Shown piece after piece: positions 26,950 to 35,023 of a stretch of DNA of 64,000 nt. This DNA is from JBGNFV01 sp049645705. GTDB taxonomy: Bacteria; Bacteroidota; Bacteroidia; Cytophagales; Cyclobacteriaceae. The stretch spans positions 183,797 through 247,796 of the forward strand of contig JBARUK010000068.1 of the NCBI GenBank assembly GCA_049645705.1, written 5' to 3'. Every line of letters begins with the position of its first letter. The first letter of the stretch is position 1. The translations under genes were made by a program, and so were the position numbers. The notes below the pieces were generated by a model. It did not search any database. It saw only the letters and a program-made list of their open reading frames with translations, and had not been told where the DNA came from.

Positions 26950-28269
26950 ATGAAGATAGCCGTAGTTGGAACTGGTTATGTCGGTCTGGTGACTGGCACC
27001 TGCTTCGCAGAGACCGGTAATCACGTTACTTGTGTAGATATTGACGAGAAGAAAGTCAATAAATTGAATAATGGCGAAATCACCATTTACGAGCCGGGTC
27101 TTGATGTACTTTTTGACCGTAATATAGAACAGGGTCGTTTGAAGTTTACGACTAACCTAGCAGAAGGAATAGAGGGGGCGAAAGTTATCTTCCTGGCACT
27201 GCCTACGCCTCCCGGCGAAGATGGCTCGGCCGACCTTCAGTACGTACTCAAAGTTGCTTCAGACCTTGGACCTCTCCTGAAAGATTATGCTGTTATAATA
27301 GATAAAAGCACAGTACCTGTAGGCACTGCCGAAAAGGTTACTAACGCCATCAAGGAAAAGTGTCAGTGCGATTTCGACGTAGTGTCGAATCCTGAGTTTC
27401 TCCGCGAAGGTGTAGCAGTAGAAGACTTCATGAAGCCTGAACGGGTAGTAGTCGGTACATCATCTGACAGAGCCCGTAAGATCATGGAGACCCTTTACGC
27501 ACCATTGGTTCGTCAGGGTAATCCCATCCTGTTTATGGACGAAAAGTCAGCGGAACTGACTAAGTATGCTGCCAATTCATTCCTTGCCACTAAGATTACC
27601 TTTATGAATGAGGTTGCCAATCTTTGTGAGCTGGTAGGTGCTGATGTGGATCAGGTGCGCAGAGGTATTGGTACGGATTCCCGTATCGGTAAGCGCTTCC
27701 TGTTTGCTGGTATCGGTTATGGTGGCAGTTGTTTTCCCAAAGACGTTCAGGCCATGGCCAAGTCTGCCAAGGATGCTTCTTATGACTTCCGTATCCTCAG
27801 ATCGGTTATGGATGTGAATGAGAACCAGAAAACTGTTCTCCTGAAACGTCTCGAAGAGCGGTTTGACGGTGACCTTAGCGGTAAAACAATCGCTATATGG
27901 GGTCTGGCCTTTAAGCCTTATACTGATGATATCCGTGAAGCTCCCGCACTCCTTAATATAGAGGCTCTGCTTGAAAAAGGAGCAAAGGTGAATGCTTATG
28001 ACCCTGAGGCGATGGAAAATGTGAAGGGCATAATGGGCGATAAGATCAAAATGACGGACTCTCCCTACGACGCACTCGAGGGAGCGGATGCACTGATGAT
28101 CATGACTGAATGGCCTGTATTCCGTACACCTGACTTCGATAAGATCGGCGAGACGCTGAAAAACAAACTTATCTTCGACGGTAGAAACCTCTACGACGTC
28201 AGCGACCTGGAAGAAATGGGTTACGAATATTATAGTATAGGAAGAAGACAACCGAAAAATGGCCAATAA
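26950..28269 (+). CDS. ugd: UDP-glucose 6-dehydrogenase
   Basis: Oxidises UDP-glucose twice to UDP-glucuronate with NAD. 439 residues: Rossmann motif GTGYVGLVTGTCFAE at the N-terminus, KSTVPVGTA, NPEFLREGVAVEDF, and the catalytic cysteine in GYGGSCFPKDVQAM. It heads a three-gene operon; its end overlaps the next gene by 11 bp. The product feeds the downstream decarboxylase, giving precursors for surface polysaccharide. Confidence 0.95.
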   Translation: MKIAVVGTGYVGLVTGTCFAETGNHVTCVDIDEKKVNKLNNGEITIYEPGLDVLFDRNIEQGRLKFTTNLAEGIEGAKVIFLALPTPPGEDGSADLQYVLKVASDLGPLLKDYAVIIDKSTVPVGTAEKVTNAIKEKCQCDFDVVSNPEFLREGVAVEDFMKPERVVVGTSSDRARKIMETLYAPLVRQGNPILFMDEKSAELTKYAANSFLATKITFMNEVANLCELVGADVDQVRRGIGTDSRIGKRFLFAGIGYGGSCFPKDVQAMAKSAKDASYDFRILRSVMDVNENQKTVLLKRLEERFDGDLSGKTIAIWGLAFKPYTDDIREAPALLNIEALLEKGAKVNAYDPEAMENVKGIMGDKIKMTDSPYDALEGADALMIMTEWPVFRTPDFDKIGETLKNKLIFDGRNLYDVSDLEEMGYEYYSIGRRQPKNGQ

Positions 28270-29224
28270 AGAAAAAGTATTAATCACAGGTGGAGCCGGA
28301 TTCCTCGGCTCTCACCTTGCAGATCGTTTCCTTTCCGAGGGGTATCATGTTATTGCTATGGACAACCTGCTTACAGGTTCTATGGACAATATTGAGCACC
28401 TCATGGGACGTTCGGACTTCGAATTCTATCACTGTGATGTTTCTAAGTTTGTTCACGTACCGGGTGACCTCAAGTATATAATGCACTTTGCCTCTCCGGC
28501 GAGTCCGATAGACTACCTGAAGATGCCTATTCAGACTCTGAAGGTAGGCTCGCTGGGTACGCATAACCTGCTTGGGCTTGCCAAAGCAAAAGGAGCACGT
28601 ATCCTTGTAGCTTCTACATCTGAGATATACGGTGACCCTCAGGTTCACCCTCAGACGGAGGAATACTGGGGTAATGTAAACCCTGTAGGCCCCCGCGGTG
28701 TGTATGACGAAGCAAAGCGCTTCCAGGAGGCAATGACCATGGCTTATCATACATTCCACGGTGTTGAAACCAGGATCGTACGTATATTCAACACATACGG
28801 TCCTCGCATGCGACTGGATGACGGTCGCGCACTTCCTGCATTTATCAGCCAGGCACTGCGTGGTGAAGACCTGACCGTATTTGGCGATGGCTCGCAGACA
28901 CGTTCATTCTGCTACGTTACTGATCTGGTAGACGGTATCTACAGGCTATTGCTTAGCGATCACCCTCAGCCGGTCAATGTGGGAAACCCGCAGGAAATCA
29001 CGATCAAACAATTTGCCGAAGAGATCATTAATCTAACCGGTACAGACCAGAAGATCGTATACAAAGACCTGCCTAAGGACGACCCGAAACAGCGTCGCCC
29101 GGACATCATCAAGGCGAGAGAAGTGCTTGGATGGGAGCCCAAGGTAGAGCGTTCAGAAGGGCTGAAAGTAACACTTGAGTACTTTAAGGAAAAAATCCTG
29201 AAGGGGCAACAAGCACCTGCATGA
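28259..29224 (+). CDS. UDP-glucuronate decarboxylase (UDP-xylose synthase), SDR family
   Basis: 321 residues of the extended short-chain dehydrogenase fold. NAD motif VLITGGAGFLGSHLADRF, the ASPASPIDYLKMP segment typical of UDP-xylose synthases, STSEIYGDPQVHPQ, and the catalytic YDEAK (GVYDEAKRFQEA). It decarboxylates UDP-glucuronate to UDP-xylose. Its place directly after ugd, which makes the substrate, supports this. It overlaps galE by 4 bp (ATGA). Related dTDP-glucose dehydratases differ in the substrate segment. Confidence 0.9.
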   Translation: MANKEKVLITGGAGFLGSHLADRFLSEGYHVIAMDNLLTGSMDNIEHLMGRSDFEFYHCDVSKFVHVPGDLKYIMHFASPASPIDYLKMPIQTLKVGSLGTHNLLGLAKAKGARILVASTSEIYGDPQVHPQTEEYWGNVNPVGPRGVYDEAKRFQEAMTMAYHTFHGVETRIVRIFNTYGPRMRLDDGRALPAFISQALRGEDLTVFGDGSQTRSFCYVTDLVDGIYRLLLSDHPQPVNVGNPQEITIKQFAEEIINLTGTDQKIVYKDLPKDDPKQRRPDIIKAREVLGWEPKVERSEGLKVTLEYFKEKILKGQQAPA

Positions 29225-30258
29225 GACAAAAAATACTGGTAACCGGCGGTGCCGGTTACATCGGCGCCCATACAGCATCCGTACTGGACAATGAAGGTTT
29301 CGAGCCTGTATTGCTTGATAATTTCAGCAATTCTGACAGAACCCTTCTAACTGGTCTGGAAAAGGTTACCGGTAAACAAATATCTTTTTATGAAGGAGAC
29401 TGCAATGACCGCAGTCTCCTTCATTCTATTTTTCAAAAAGAGCAGGACATCTCTGCCGTAATACATTTTGCCGCCCGGCGATACGTAGGCGAATCTGTCC
29501 GTGATCCTTTATATTACTATCGCAATAATGTTGGCTCTACAATTGCCCTGATCGAGGTAATGCTGGAGTACGGCGTAAGTGATCTAGTCTTCTCTTCTTC
29601 ATGTACGGTATACGGCCAGCCCGATAAGTTGCCTGTAACCGAGGAAACCCCCAGAAAACCTGCGGAAAGTCCTTACGGTAATACTAAAAAGATCTGTGAA
29701 GATATTATTAGCGATACTGTAAGCAGTGGACAGCAACTAAAAGCAGTGATACTAAGGTATTTTAACCCTATCGGAACTCATCCTTCCTACCATCTTGGCG
29801 AAGTACCACATGGTGTCCCTAATAACCTGGTACCATTCATTACCCAGGCTGCAGCAGGTATCAGGGACGAACTGGTAGTTTTCGGCGAGGATTACAATAC
29901 CCCCGATGGATCATGCATCAGGGATTACATAGACATAATGGACCTTGCAGATGCTCACGTTCGGTCTCTGCACTACCTCAAAGAACGAGCACAACCCGGA
30001 CTCTTTGAGATATTCAATTTAGGAATAGGAGAAGGTACCAGCGTCCTCGAGCTTATCCGGACTTTCGAAAAAGCCACCGGCACCGATCTTAATTACCGAA
30101 TGGGACCCCGCAGACCGGGCGATGTAGAAAAAGTCTACGCAAATGTGGATAAGGCCAATCGCCTGCTGGACTGGAAGGCCAGCCGTCCTTTAGCTGAATC
30201 GCTTTATAATGCCTGGCAGTGGCAGCTTCGATTGAGACATGTCAACAGTCAGGCTTAG
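29221..30258 (+). CDS. galE: UDP-glucose 4-epimerase
   Basis: 345 residues: VTGGAGYIGAHTASVL, FAARRYVGESVRDPLYYYR, FSSSCTVYGQPD and the catalytic YGNTK, then the C-terminal LNYRMGPRRPGDVEKVYA. It interconverts UDP-glucose and UDP-galactose; in this operon an action on UDP-xylose, giving UDP-arabinose, is a possible alternative. The usual AAxKAVGES is AARRYVGES here. The gene ends 97 bp before the first peptide precursor. Confidence 0.9.
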   Translation: MRQKILVTGGAGYIGAHTASVLDNEGFEPVLLDNFSNSDRTLLTGLEKVTGKQISFYEGDCNDRSLLHSIFQKEQDISAVIHFAARRYVGESVRDPLYYYRNNVGSTIALIEVMLEYGVSDLVFSSSCTVYGQPDKLPVTEETPRKPAESPYGNTKKICEDIISDTVSSGQQLKAVILRYFNPIGTHPSYHLGEVPHGVPNNLVPFITQAAAGIRDELVVFGEDYNTPDGSCIRDYIDIMDLADAHVRSLHYLKERAQPGLFEIFNLGIGEGTSVLELIRTFEKATGTDLNYRMGPRRPGDVEKVYANVDKANRLLDWKASRPLAESLYNAWQWQLRLRHVNSQA

Positions 30259-30312
30259 CCCCCACCATCCCCCTAAATGGGTGATTTTTACGATATTAAC
30301 TAACATTTTTCC

Positions 30313-30355
30313 AATTACATACATTCTGTTTGTAGATATCAAACAAAATGTAATT
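30313..30355 (+). promoter_or_regulatory. Hairpin-forming leader just before the first precursor gene
   Basis: Inverted repeats AATTACAT (30313-30320) with ATGTAATT (30348-30355), and inside them GTTTG (30328-30332) with CAAAC (30340-30344), enclose a 7-nt loop. The structure ends at the base before the ATG at 30356. It could be an mRNA element controlling translation or a DNA operator. Confidence 0.55.
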
Positions 30356-30493
30356 ATGAAAAATCAGAAATTAAATCTTTCGTCGCTTAATGTGACTTCC
30401 TTCGCAACAGAAAAAAAGCATAAATTAAAAGGAGGATTGCAGACATTTTCTGCTCCAGTCTGCTGTGGAACACCTAAGTCTATTTGCTGTTAA
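30356..30493 (+). CDS. Lanthipeptide-type precursor peptide 1
   Basis: 45 residues. The leader MKNQKLNLSSLNVTSFAT has the KLxLxxLxVxSFxT pattern that marks Bacteroidota class I lanthipeptide leaders, and it ends in KLKGG, a double-glycine cleavage site. The predicted core of 18 residues, LQTFSAPVCCGTPKSICC, has four Cys and four Ser/Thr, enough for several thioether rings. A longer reading frame starting inside galE has no similarity to the other two precursors, so the ATG at 30356 is chosen. No modifying enzyme lies in the window. A disulfide-bonded unmodified peptide is the alternative. Confidence 0.78.
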   Translation: MKNQKLNLSSLNVTSFATEKKHKLKGGLQTFSAPVCCGTPKSICC

Positions 30494-30518
30494 AAAACTT
30501 CGCATTTAAACTTCATAC

Positions 30519-30549
30519 AAAGAGGCATCCTGGTAATGCCTCTTTTTTT
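30519..30549 (+). terminator. Terminator after precursor 1
   Basis: Stem AAAGAGGCAT (30519-30528) with ATGCCTCTTT (30536-30545) and a run of seven T. It separates the two precursor genes, so they are probably transcribed independently. Confidence 0.85.
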
Positions 30550-30712
30550 ATGATTTGAAATACTATGATTACTGCGGGCGTGATAACCTAGAATGGGTGG
30601 GTTAGCTTATAATTCCCCCCACGCAGACCTCGGTATATCGAAAGCACGTCCTTGAATGTCATGTCGGCAATACCTAGATTCTTCAATTGATAATTACAAA
30701 ACAAAAATTCTT

Positions 30713-30889
30713 ATGAGTACAGAAAAGAAAATAAGCCTGGGTAAACTGAAGGTTACTTCATTCACTACCGCCGTAAACAAGAAACTGGTGAAGGGTGGCG
30801 CATTTACTGACCCTACAGAGAACCTGGATTGTTTTGAGACAAGACCTGTTGTATGTGGTTCAAGACAATCCCTGTGCTGCAACCCATAA
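30713..30889 (+). CDS. Lanthipeptide-type precursor peptide 2
   Basis: 58 residues from the ATG at 30713. The leader MSTEKKISLGKLKVTSFTT shares the LxxLxVTSFxT motif with precursor 1 and ends in KLVKGG. The core (AFTDPTENLD, then CFETRPVVCGSRQSLCCNP) carries four Cys and five Ser/Thr. Its end aligns with precursor 1: PV-x-CG-(T/S)-x2-S-(I/L)-CC. The two are therefore homologous in core as well as leader, which suggests tandem duplication and divergence. An in-frame upstream extension has no matching leader and is not used. Confidence 0.78.
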   Translation: MSTEKKISLGKLKVTSFTTAVNKKLVKGGAFTDPTENLDCFETRPVVCGSRQSLCCNP

Positions 30890-30910
30890 GTTGCTGAATA
30901 TCTGAGTTTT

Positions 30911-30936
30911 AATGGCAGTTAAATACTGCCATTTTT
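30911..30936 (+). terminator. Terminator after precursor 2
   Basis: Stem AATGGCAGT (30911-30919) with ACTGCCATT (30925-30933) followed by TTT. The T run is short. Confidence 0.7.
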
Positions 30937-31215
30937 ACTATCAGGGTCATGCACAGCTACTTAAAATCTTCCACGTATGTTTCATGTAAGGAATTCTTTT
31001 CAATTAAAATGCATTTAAATAATATGAACAGGAGAACATTATGGGCCAGAGAGGTAATACAAGATTAAAATTGGCTTAACACTCAATAAACTGATAGTAT
31101 GTTCTTTTTTATATTGTTCAAAAGTGTTATTTTCGATGCAATTTTTACAGAAAGATTTTACCATTTAGTAAATTTTCTTCTTTAAAAAAGATTTGTGTTT
31201 TAAACGATCAGAATT
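30937..31215. other. AT-rich intergenic region without a recognisable gene
   Basis: About 280 bp between the second precursor's terminator and the dksA-like gene. Only reading frames under 20 codons are present, and none carries the precursor leader motif. No match to the -7/-33 consensus was found close to the next gene. Confidence 0.5.
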
Positions 31216-31605
31216 ATGACTGAAGAAGTAAAGACCCGGACCCGTTATTCAGATGCTGAGTTGAAGGAGTTTGAAGCTGTCATCTCAGAAAAGCTGGATA
31301 AAGCCAAAAATGAGCTCAATTACATTAAGGCTACTCTAAGCCGTAGTAATGACAGCGGTACAGATAACACTGCCGGCAACATGAAGATGCTGGAAGATGG
31401 CGCAGACACTATTGAAAAAGAAAACCTGAGCCAGCTTGCTGCACGCCAGCAAAAGTTCATCAGCCAGTTGGAAAACGCCCGAATTCGTATCAAGAACCGT
31501 ACATATGGTGTATGTGTAGATACCGGAAAGCTTATCCAGAAGGAACGCCTCATGGCTGTACCTCATACTATGCATAGTATTGAAGCTAAACTGGCTAAGC
31601 GTTAG
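31216..31605 (+). CDS. TraR/DksA-family protein with a degenerate zinc finger
   Basis: 129 residues: an N-terminal helical hairpin (about 10-95) and a C-terminal segment NRTYGVCVDTGKLIQKERLMAVPHTMHSIEAK that corresponds to the DksA zinc-finger region in order but keeps a single Cys. DksA proteins bind RNA polymerase through its secondary channel and modulate promoters with ppGpp. I recall reduced-cysteine versions as common in Bacteroidota, so this probably still folds. It precedes scpB by 3 bp. Confidence 0.85.
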   Translation: MTEEVKTRTRYSDAELKEFEAVISEKLDKAKNELNYIKATLSRSNDSGTDNTAGNMKMLEDGADTIEKENLSQLAARQQKFISQLENARIRIKNRTYGVCVDTGKLIQKERLMAVPHTMHSIEAKLAKR

Positions 31606-31608
31606 TAA

Positions 31609-32175
31609 TTGGATTTCCTCCAAAACCATATTGAAGCCCTGATATTTTGCTCACCTGGTCCACTGCAGGCCGATGAGATCAGAAGTTGTCTGAGTGAAAT
31701 GTTTGAAGCCGATGTACCCGAAATCGACATAACGGAAGCACTTGAAGGTATAGAGAAAAAATATGGTGCCCAAGAGTATGCTTTTCAAGTATATCATATC
31801 GGAGGAGGCTATCAATTTATGACTAAGCCTGCCTACCAGGCCAGCATTTCTATCCTTTTAAAGCAGCAGTCGAAAAAACGACTCTCTACATCAGCTCTGG
31901 AAACCCTATCGATCATTGCCTATAAGCAACCGGTAACTAAAAGCCAGATGGAACAAATTAGGGGAGTCAACTGCGACTATGCGGTACAAAAGCTGCTGGA
32001 AAAAGAACTGGTAGAAATAAAAGGTAAATCGGATGGTATAGGCCGTCCGCTGCTCTATGGAACCTCAGAAAAATTTAAGGAATACTTCGGCATAAACAGC
32101 CTGAAAGAACTCCCCACGCTGAAGGATATACAACAGGAGCAAAACGAAATAGGCGAACAAGAGGACAACGCATAA
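31609..32175 (+). CDS. scpB: Segregation and condensation protein ScpB
   Basis: 188 residues with two winged-helix domains: IEALIFCSPGPLQADEIRSC at the start, and the conserved SALETLSIIAYKQPVTKSQMEQIRGVN in the middle, here quoted in part. ScpB joins ScpA and SMC in chromosome condensation. The start is TTG at 31609: an in-frame TAA directly precedes it and no ATG lies nearby. scpA is not in the window. The C-terminal 20 residues are acidic and probably disordered. Confidence 0.9.
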   Translation: MDFLQNHIEALIFCSPGPLQADEIRSCLSEMFEADVPEIDITEALEGIEKKYGAQEYAFQVYHIGGGYQFMTKPAYQASISILLKQQSKKRLSTSALETLSIIAYKQPVTKSQMEQIRGVNCDYAVQKLLEKELVEIKGKSDGIGRPLLYGTSEKFKEYFGINSLKELPTLKDIQQEQNEIGEQEDNA

Positions 32176-32199
32176 AAATTTTTACATAACTTTGTAAAG

Positions 32200-32225
32200 A
32201 GGCCGGGAAAATCCGGCCTTTTTTA
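32200..32225 (+). terminator. Terminator after scpB
   Basis: AGGCCGG (32200-32206) pairs with CCGGCCT (32213-32219), followed by TTTTTT. Confidence 0.85.
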
Positions 32226-32264
32226 TTTATATACGCTTATATCATTACGGGAAGGCATCTTACT

Positions 32265-33287
32265 ATGAGAGGAAAGCAAGGAAACAATAAGGGTAGAAGA
32301 ACCCAGGGCAATAAGAGAACAGGATCGGAAGGCGGCAACCCAAGGGGAAATCGGAGCAACCGCTCCGGACATATCCGGCCCAGAAGTAATGATAATGAGG
32401 ATACCCCGGATCGCTTTGCAAGAGGAGACCGTAAGAAAACAAGGAAAAAAAGTGATCCCTTCGCCAACAACAAGGTCAAAGGCGACAGGCCTGATTATGA
32501 AAAGTCTGAAAAGCTAAAACAAGCTGAGCAGCGCTACTCAGATAAGAATAAGACCAGAACAGCTGAGGAGAAGAAGGATGCCGGTGTACGCCTGAATAAG
32601 TATATTGCTAACGCAGGTATATGCAGCCGCCGTGAAGCAGACAAGCTAATTGCTGCTGGTGATATTAAAGTAAACAAGAAGGTAGTCACTGAGATGGGCT
32701 ATAAGGTGCAGCCCGGTGATAAGGTCACATATAAGGGAAGGGGCCTGAAGAATGAAAAGCCGGTGTACGTCCTGCTCAATAAACCTAAAGATTTCATAAC
32801 CACTACTGATGATCCACATGATCGCAGAACGGTTATGGACCTGGTGAAACAATCCGGAGATGAACGCATTTTCCCTATAGGAAGGCTGGACCGGCAGACA
32901 ACGGGTCTGCTACTACTGACCAATGACGGAGAACTGGCTGAGAAACTGGCACATCCTTCTAATAACATTAAAAAGGTGTACCAGGTAGACCTGGATAAGC
33001 CCATCACTGAAAATGACTTTCTGGCTATACAGGAAGGGATTAAACTGGACGATGGCCAGGTAGAGGTAGACGAAGTGGTGGTACTAGATAAGGACCGTCA
33101 GATACTGGGGCTGGAGATACATATAGGCAGAAACCGTATTGTCCGCAGGTTATTCGAGCATCTTGGCTATACAGTAGTTAAGCTTGATCGTGTGTTTTAT
33201 GCAGGGCTTACTAAAAAAGATCTGCCCAGAGGCAAATGGCGCTACCTTTCCGAAAAAGAGGTTGTCAGGCTTAAGTACCTTCGCTAA
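32265..33287 (+). CDS. RluB/RsuA-family pseudouridine synthase with basic N-terminal extension
   Basis: 340 residues. The first 105 are low complexity, rich in Arg, Lys, Gly and Asn (MRGKQGNNKGRRTQG). Then comes an S4 RNA-binding domain (RLNKYIANAGICSRREAD) and the catalytic domain with GRLDRQTTGLLLLTNDGE, whose Asp is the nucleophile, and GRNRIVRRLFEHLGY. It converts a uridine in rRNA to pseudouridine, most likely in 23S rRNA as RluB does. The extension probably binds RNA and is disordered; its length varies in Bacteroidota. Confidence 0.9.
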   Translation: MRGKQGNNKGRRTQGNKRTGSEGGNPRGNRSNRSGHIRPRSNDNEDTPDRFARGDRKKTRKKSDPFANNKVKGDRPDYEKSEKLKQAEQRYSDKNKTRTAEEKKDAGVRLNKYIANAGICSRREADKLIAAGDIKVNKKVVTEMGYKVQPGDKVTYKGRGLKNEKPVYVLLNKPKDFITTTDDPHDRRTVMDLVKQSGDERIFPIGRLDRQTTGLLLLTNDGELAEKLAHPSNNIKKVYQVDLDKPITENDFLAIQEGIKLDDGQVEVDEVVVLDKDRQILGLEIHIGRNRIVRRLFEHLGYTVVKLDRVFYAGLTKKDLPRGKWRYLSEKEVVRLKYLR

Positions 33288-33456
33288 AGGTGTGTAGCCT
33301 ATAATATAGAACGGTTTTAAATTAACAGACAGAATAGTCGGCTTGCATACTAAATATACAGATATGTGTACTTTAGCTTTCCGAAAACCATTGCAGGCTT
33401 GTATACAACGATGAGATCAAACGCACAGAAAAGAAGAAAAACGGAGGGGATAAAAT

Positions 33457-33485
33457 TAAAAAAGCCCTCTAAGATTAGAGGGCTT
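33457..33485 (-). terminator. Terminator of tRNA-Phe
   Basis: On the minus strand a 10-bp stem (33462-33471 with 33476-33485) around a 4-base loop is followed by TTTTT. It lies 5 bp after the tRNA 3' end. Confidence 0.85.
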
Positions 33486-33490
33486 CGAGG

Positions 33491-33563
33491 TGGTGATGAG
33501 TGGATTCGAACCACCGACTCACGGATTTTCAGTCCGATGCTCTACCAACTGAGCTACATCACC
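33491..33563 (-). tRNA. tRNA-Phe (GAA)
   Basis: 73-nt cloverleaf. The acceptor stem GGTGATG pairs with CATCACC; D arm AGCTCAGTTGGTAGAGC; anticodon loop CTGAAAA with GAA; T arm GGTTCGAATCC; discriminator A. The CCA end is not encoded. Confidence 0.96.
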
Positions 33564-33577
33564 AGCGTTTGAGGACA

Positions 33578-33608
33578 CAAATGTATACAAAGAATAAGAA
33601 CCTGCAAA
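33578..33608 (-). promoter_or_regulatory. tRNA-Phe promoter
   Basis: Minus-strand TTTG (33605-33608), 19-bp spacer, TACATTTG (33578-33585): a full match to the Bacteroidota consensus, 14 bp before the tRNA. Confidence 0.8.
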
Positions 33609-33649
33609 ACCTTAGGTAAAAATTTAGAAAACAATTTTTAGACGGTCGT

Positions 33650-35014
33650 ATGGACTATTTACCTCAGATTATTTTCCTGCTGCTAGTTGGCGTCACTGCT
33701 TTCATTATGGCAAAACGTATAGGCAGGATCAGTAAAACCATCAAACTCGGGCGTCCACTGGACAGATCGGATAACCCTGGAGAGCGATTAAAAGTCATGA
33801 CTTTGGTAGCCTTCGGGCAGAAGAAAATGTTTAAGCGGATTGTCCCGGCAATTCTCCACCTGTTTCTCTACGTAGGGTTTATCCTTATAAACATCGAGGT
33901 TCTGGAGATCATATTAGACGGACTAATAGGTACTCACCGCTTATTTGCAGAACCGGTCGGACACGTTTATGGCTTACTGATAAATTTCTTCGAATTTCTG
34001 GCAGTAGCCGTAATAGTGGCTTGCGTTATTTTCCTGATAAGAAGAAACCTGCTGCCTATCCGCCGTTTTAAAGCGCGTGAACTAACAGCATGGCCTAAAC
34101 TGGATGCCAACCTTATCCTGGTCATAGAGATATTGCTAATGCTGGCCATCCTGACGATGAATGCGACTGACCAGATACTACAGACCCGTGTGGCTGACCT
34201 GGAAGCTGCCGGCATGCATATATATCCGGTCACCGGCGCACTGTTCTTCAGTTCGTGGCTTATTCCTCTTTTTGAAGGAATGGACACTCAATCCCTCGTC
34301 ATACTGGAGCGTGCAGCATGGTGGTTCCACATAGTCGGTATTTTTGCCTTTGCCATATATGTCACCTACTCTAAGCATCTGCATATTTTCCTGGCCTTCC
34401 CCAATACCTACTATTCTAACCTGAACCCCAAGGGTGAAATGCGGAATATGGATGAGGTAACTAATGAGGTCAAGATGATGCTGGGTATGCCCGTAGAAGG
34501 CGCCGATCAGGCCCCACCGGCAGAAATAGCCCGCTTCGGAGCCAAGGACATTAATGACCTGACCTGGAAGAACATTATGGACTCCTATTCCTGTACGGAG
34601 TGTGGTCGCTGTTCTGCCGAATGCCCCGCTAACCTTACCGGCAGGAAATTATCTCCCCGTAAGATCATGATGGATACCCGTGACCGTGCAGAAGAGGTAG
34701 GCGCCAGTATGGATAAGGGGGGTAAAGGCCTGGAAGATGGTAAGACCTTGCTGGACGATTACATCCAACGTGAAGAACTGATGGCCTGTACCACCTGTAA
34801 TGCCTGCGTTGAGGCATGCCCTGTAAACATCGACCCCCTGTCGATCATACTTCAGATGCGCAGATATATCACAATGGAGGAATCTAAAGCACCGGCTTCG
34901 TGGAATGCTATGTACAGTAACATCGAAACCAGCATGGCACCCTGGAAATTCCCTCCTACGGACCGCTTTAACTGGGCGGCCGATCTGAAAAAAGAAACAA
35001 GCACTGATAAATAA
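33650..35014 (+). CDS. Membrane Fe-S oxidoreductase subunit, NarI-like plus two 4Fe-4S sites
   Basis: 454 residues. The N-terminal 250 hold five or six membrane helices resembling the haem-b membrane part of nitrate reductase gamma/HdrE-type subunits. The soluble C-terminus has two ferredoxin-like clusters, CTECGRCSAECP and CTTCNACVEACP. Together with the next gene, 9 bp away, it forms a split version of HdrDE/GlpC/LutAB-type enzymes. Such modules pass electrons to or from the quinone pool. Candidate roles include ETF:menaquinone reduction; no ETF gene is in the window, so the donor is unknown. Confidence 0.82.
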   Translation: MDYLPQIIFLLLVGVTAFIMAKRIGRISKTIKLGRPLDRSDNPGERLKVMTLVAFGQKKMFKRIVPAILHLFLYVGFILINIEVLEIILDGLIGTHRLFAEPVGHVYGLLINFFEFLAVAVIVACVIFLIRRNLLPIRRFKARELTAWPKLDANLILVIEILLMLAILTMNATDQILQTRVADLEAAGMHIYPVTGALFFSSWLIPLFEGMDTQSLVILERAAWWFHIVGIFAFAIYVTYSKHLHIFLAFPNTYYSNLNPKGEMRNMDEVTNEVKMMLGMPVEGADQAPPAEIARFGAKDINDLTWKNIMDSYSCTECGRCSAECPANLTGRKLSPRKIMMDTRDRAEEVGASMDKGGKGLEDGKTLLDDYIQREELMACTTCNACVEACPVNIDPLSIILQMRRYITMEESKAPASWNAMYSNIETSMAPWKFPPTDRFNWAADLKKETSTDK

Positions 35015-35023
35015 GCTGAGTAC

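Noticed and set aside
30320..30327. TACATTCT upstream of precursor 1 and TAGATTCT at 30675 upstream of precursor 2 as shared promoter boxes
   Set aside because: Each matches TAnnTTTG at only six of eight positions; the first has no -33 box and the second only a TTG at 20 bp. Too weak to annotate.
31020..31080. Short ATG-initiated peptides (12-14 codons) in the gap before the dksA-like gene
   Set aside because: No leader motif, promoter or conservation evidence.
33366..33572. 68-codon reading frame across the tRNA-Phe region
   Set aside because: It is antisense to the tRNA and its terminator and has no recognisable features.
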